Positions 62,302 to 64,000 of a stretch of DNA of 64,000 nt are shown piece by piece. A program made the translations under genes and the position numbers. This stretch comes from an uncultured Oribacterium sp. (lineage in GTDB: Bacteria > Bacillota > Clostridia > Lachnospirales > Lachnospiraceae). Where the stretch lies: the NCBI GenBank assembly GCA_934270345.1, contig CAKQPT010000003.1:62001-126000 (forward strand), given 5' to 3'. The notes under the pieces were generated by a model. The model was not told where the DNA came from. It saw only the letters and a program-made list of their open reading frames with translations, and searched no databases. How positions within the stretch are numbered: the stretch's first letter is position 1; each line of letters begins with the position of its first letter.

Positions 62302-63783
62302 TTATGCCTTCGCCGACTTCTTCGTAGCCTTCAGGAAGAGACCGAGGAAGAGAACGGCGACGACGATACCGATCGGGTAAGCGAGCATGGTGTTGTAGAT
62401 CGTCGCGCCCTCTGCGGTCTTCTGGTTCACGAAGCCACCGAGGCACTCCGGTGCGAGGATGAAGTAGGTCGCGCTGACGGCGCTCATGAAGGTCGCCGGC
62501 ACAGCGGTGATCCAGTAGTTCTTCTTCTCGCGGAAGAGGTACATCGAAGCCGCCCAGAGGACGATCATCGCAAGGGTCTGGTTGGTCCAGCTGAAGTAAC
62601 GCCATACGATGGTGTAGTCGAGCTGGGAAATGATGGCGCCGGCGCCGAGTACCGGGATGGTCAGTGCCAGTCTCGTCTTCCAGTTCTTCATGTCGAGGCC
62701 CGCCCAGTCGGCGATGGTCAGACGTGCGGAACGGAACGCGGTATCACCAGAGGTGATCGGGCAGGCGATAACGCCGAGCATCGCGAGTGCGACACCGACG
62801 GAGCCCATGGTCTTGATGCAGACGTCGTAAACGGCGGCAGACTGACCACCTGCGAGGCTCTCCTGCAGTCCGGTGGAAAGTCCACCGGTCTTCTCATAGA
62901 TCGCGCAGCCGGCAGCGGCCCAGACGAGGGCGATGATGCCTTCGCCGACCATCGCGCCGTAGAATACGAAGTGGCCCTGCTTCTCGCTCTTCAGGCAACG
63001 TGCCATCAGCGGGGACTGGGTGGAATGGAATCCGGAAATCGCGCCGCAGGCGACGGTGATGAACATGAAGGACCAGATCGGGGTTCCCTTCGGGTGCATG
63101 TTGTAGAAGTTCGTCCAGATTTCAGGAATCGTGTACGCCGGATTCGTCATGATACCGAAGATAACGCCGACGGCCATCGCGATCAGGCAGATACCGAAGA
63201 TCGGGTAGATACGTCCGATGATGGCATCGATCGAGATGAAGGTAGCGATGAAGTAGTACAGCAGGATGATGGCAAGCCAGAAGGAACCGTTCGCCAGCAG
63301 TCCGGTGCCGGTGCCGTTCGGATCGATCATCTTCACGATCAGGCTGGCCGGGCCCTTCGCAAATACGGTGCCGACCATGATGAGGAGAACGACCGAGAAT
63401 ACACGCATGACGTTCTTCATCACGCCGCCCAGGTACTTACCGGTGACCTCGGAGATGGAACCACCGTTGTTTCGCTCAGAAAGCATACCAGAGAAGTAAT
63501 CATGGACACCACCGGCGAAGATGGTACCACAGGTGATCCACAGGAAAACGACCGGGCCCCAAAGTGCACCCTGCAGGGCACCGAAGATCGGGCCGAGGCC
63601 GGCGATGTTCAGAAGCTGAACCAGGAACAGCTTCCACTGTGGCATGACGACGTAATCGACGCCATCATTGATTCTGACGGCCGGTGTTTCACGGTCATCC
63701 GGTCCGAAGGTACTGTCGACGAGTTTACCATAGGTAAAATAGCCGGCGACGAGTGCGATCAGACATAAGAAAAAGCTAATCAT
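62302..63783 (-). CDS. cstA: Carbon starvation protein CstA-family peptide/pyruvate transporter
   Basis: 493 residues with about fourteen hydrophobic segments. Typical CstA text: GPIFGALQGALWGPVVFLWITCG, GGVHDYFSGMLSERNNGGS, ACGAISGFHSTQSPLMARC and CPITSGDTAFRSARL. The short form lacks the long C-terminal part of E. coli CstA (about 700 residues). Members import peptides or pyruvate. CAAGGAGGCTTGT precedes the ATG. The upstream 217 bp to the window end hold an A/T-rich promoter region without a clear site. Confidence 0.93.
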   Translation of the reverse strand: MISFFLCLIALVAGYFTYGKLVDSTFGPDDRETPAVRINDGVDYVVMPQWKLFLVQLLNIAGLGPIFGALQGALWGPVVFLWITCGTIFAGGVHDYFSGMLSERNNGGSISEVTGKYLGGVMKNVMRVFSVVLLIMVGTVFAKGPASLIVKMIDPNGTGTGLLANGSFWLAIILLYYFIATFISIDAIIGRIYPIFGICLIAMAVGVIFGIMTNPAYTIPEIWTNFYNMHPKGTPIWSFMFITVACGAISGFHSTQSPLMARCLKSEKQGHFVFYGAMVGEGIIALVWAAAGCAIYEKTGGLSTGLQESLAGGQSAAVYDVCIKTMGSVGVALAMLGVIACPITSGDTAFRSARLTIADWAGLDMKNWKTRLALTIPVLGAGAIISQLDYTIVWRYFSWTNQTLAMIVLWAASMYLFREKKNYWITAVPATFMSAVSATYFILAPECLGGFVNQKTAEGATIYNTMLAYPIGIVVAVLFLGLFLKATKKSAKA

Positions 63784-64000
63784 ACAAGCCTCCTTGAGCA
63801 GTGGACATACTTAGGCCATGCGGAATTGCATGGACATTTCCCCCTTCCACTCTCTTCTTTCTTAATTTCCATTTTAGTCTTCTGAAATTTAACATTCAAT
63901 GGATTTCGGAAATTAATTTTCGGTTTTTGAGGTCTTTCGAAAAGTTCGTGCAGAATATACGAAAATATTTTTCGTTTTTGAGCAGAAATCCTCTTGAATT

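Overview
The window looks like chromosome of an anaerobic, fermentative Gram-positive bacterium of the Clostridia, most likely family Lachnospiraceae (family-level inference). Support: pyruvate:ferredoxin oxidoreductase, pta-ackA, a flavo-diiron protein, a VanW-domain protein, a type 2 (Firmicutes) GalT, the c-di-AMP receptor DarA, TmcAL, strong AGGAGG ribosome sites and a cysteine-containing ribosomal protein L32. Genes are GC-rich and almost all lie on the minus strand; the only plus-strand genes I support are tRNA-Leu(CAA), a GH5 cellulase and a small lipoprotein.

Layout (minus strand unless noted). 1-12.6 kb: start of nifJ, a VanW-domain membrane protein, uvrC, leuS, a DUF4015 lipoprotein, fprA, rpmF. 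12.7-20.3 kb: an AEC transporter with foreign codon use, ackA-pta, darA, tmcAL, a DUF711 protein with its ACT-domain partner. 20.6-24.1 kb: a catabolic cassette of LysR regulator, SLC13-type transporter and enolase-superfamily acid-sugar dehydratase. 24.3-36.1 kb: WalJ-like hydrolase, coaE, polA, zinc-finger anti-sigma-like protein, tRNA-Leu (+), upp, a beta-helix protein, topB, galM, asd. 36.2-37.4 kb: broken toxin-antitoxin remnant and a gene-free repeat array. 37.4-43.8 kb: a type IIA topoisomerase pair (A subunit without a GyrA box) and hflK-hflC. 44-50.7 kb: galK-galE-galT, a second AEC transporter, an sce7726-like protein. 50.8-57.1 kb: accessory region with an SGNH-fold protein lacking its serine, GH5 (+), HicAB, chagasin-like lipoprotein (+), PrsW-like protease. 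57.7-63.8 kb: VWA protein, MoxR ATPase, an unrecognised membrane protein, cstA.

Together the genes describe pyruvate fermentation to acetate (nifJ, pta, ackA), the Leloir pathway (galM, galK, galE, galT), cellulose or beta-glucan attack (GH5), oxygen detoxification (fprA) and DNA maintenance (uvrC, polA, topB, topoisomerase pair).

The most unusual content is between the genes. (1) A family of about 220-bp palindromes sits just 3' of minus-strand genes; the four full copies share outer arms and hairpin tip but carry three different, internally self-complementary 24-bp middle stems. (2) A cloverleaf-like element of about 317 bp fills the gap before the MoxR-VWA genes. (3) A roughly 38-bp repeat recurs every 72-73 bp in alternating orientation at two loci that bracket the accessory region. 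(4) A gapped motif GKCG-N3-GCATTGGCC recurs many times, often in protein linkers. (5) An 85-bp repeat with two GGGGTCAGACCCC-type palindromes is scattered in intergenic gaps. None is accompanied by a transposase, reverse transcriptase or cas gene in this window.
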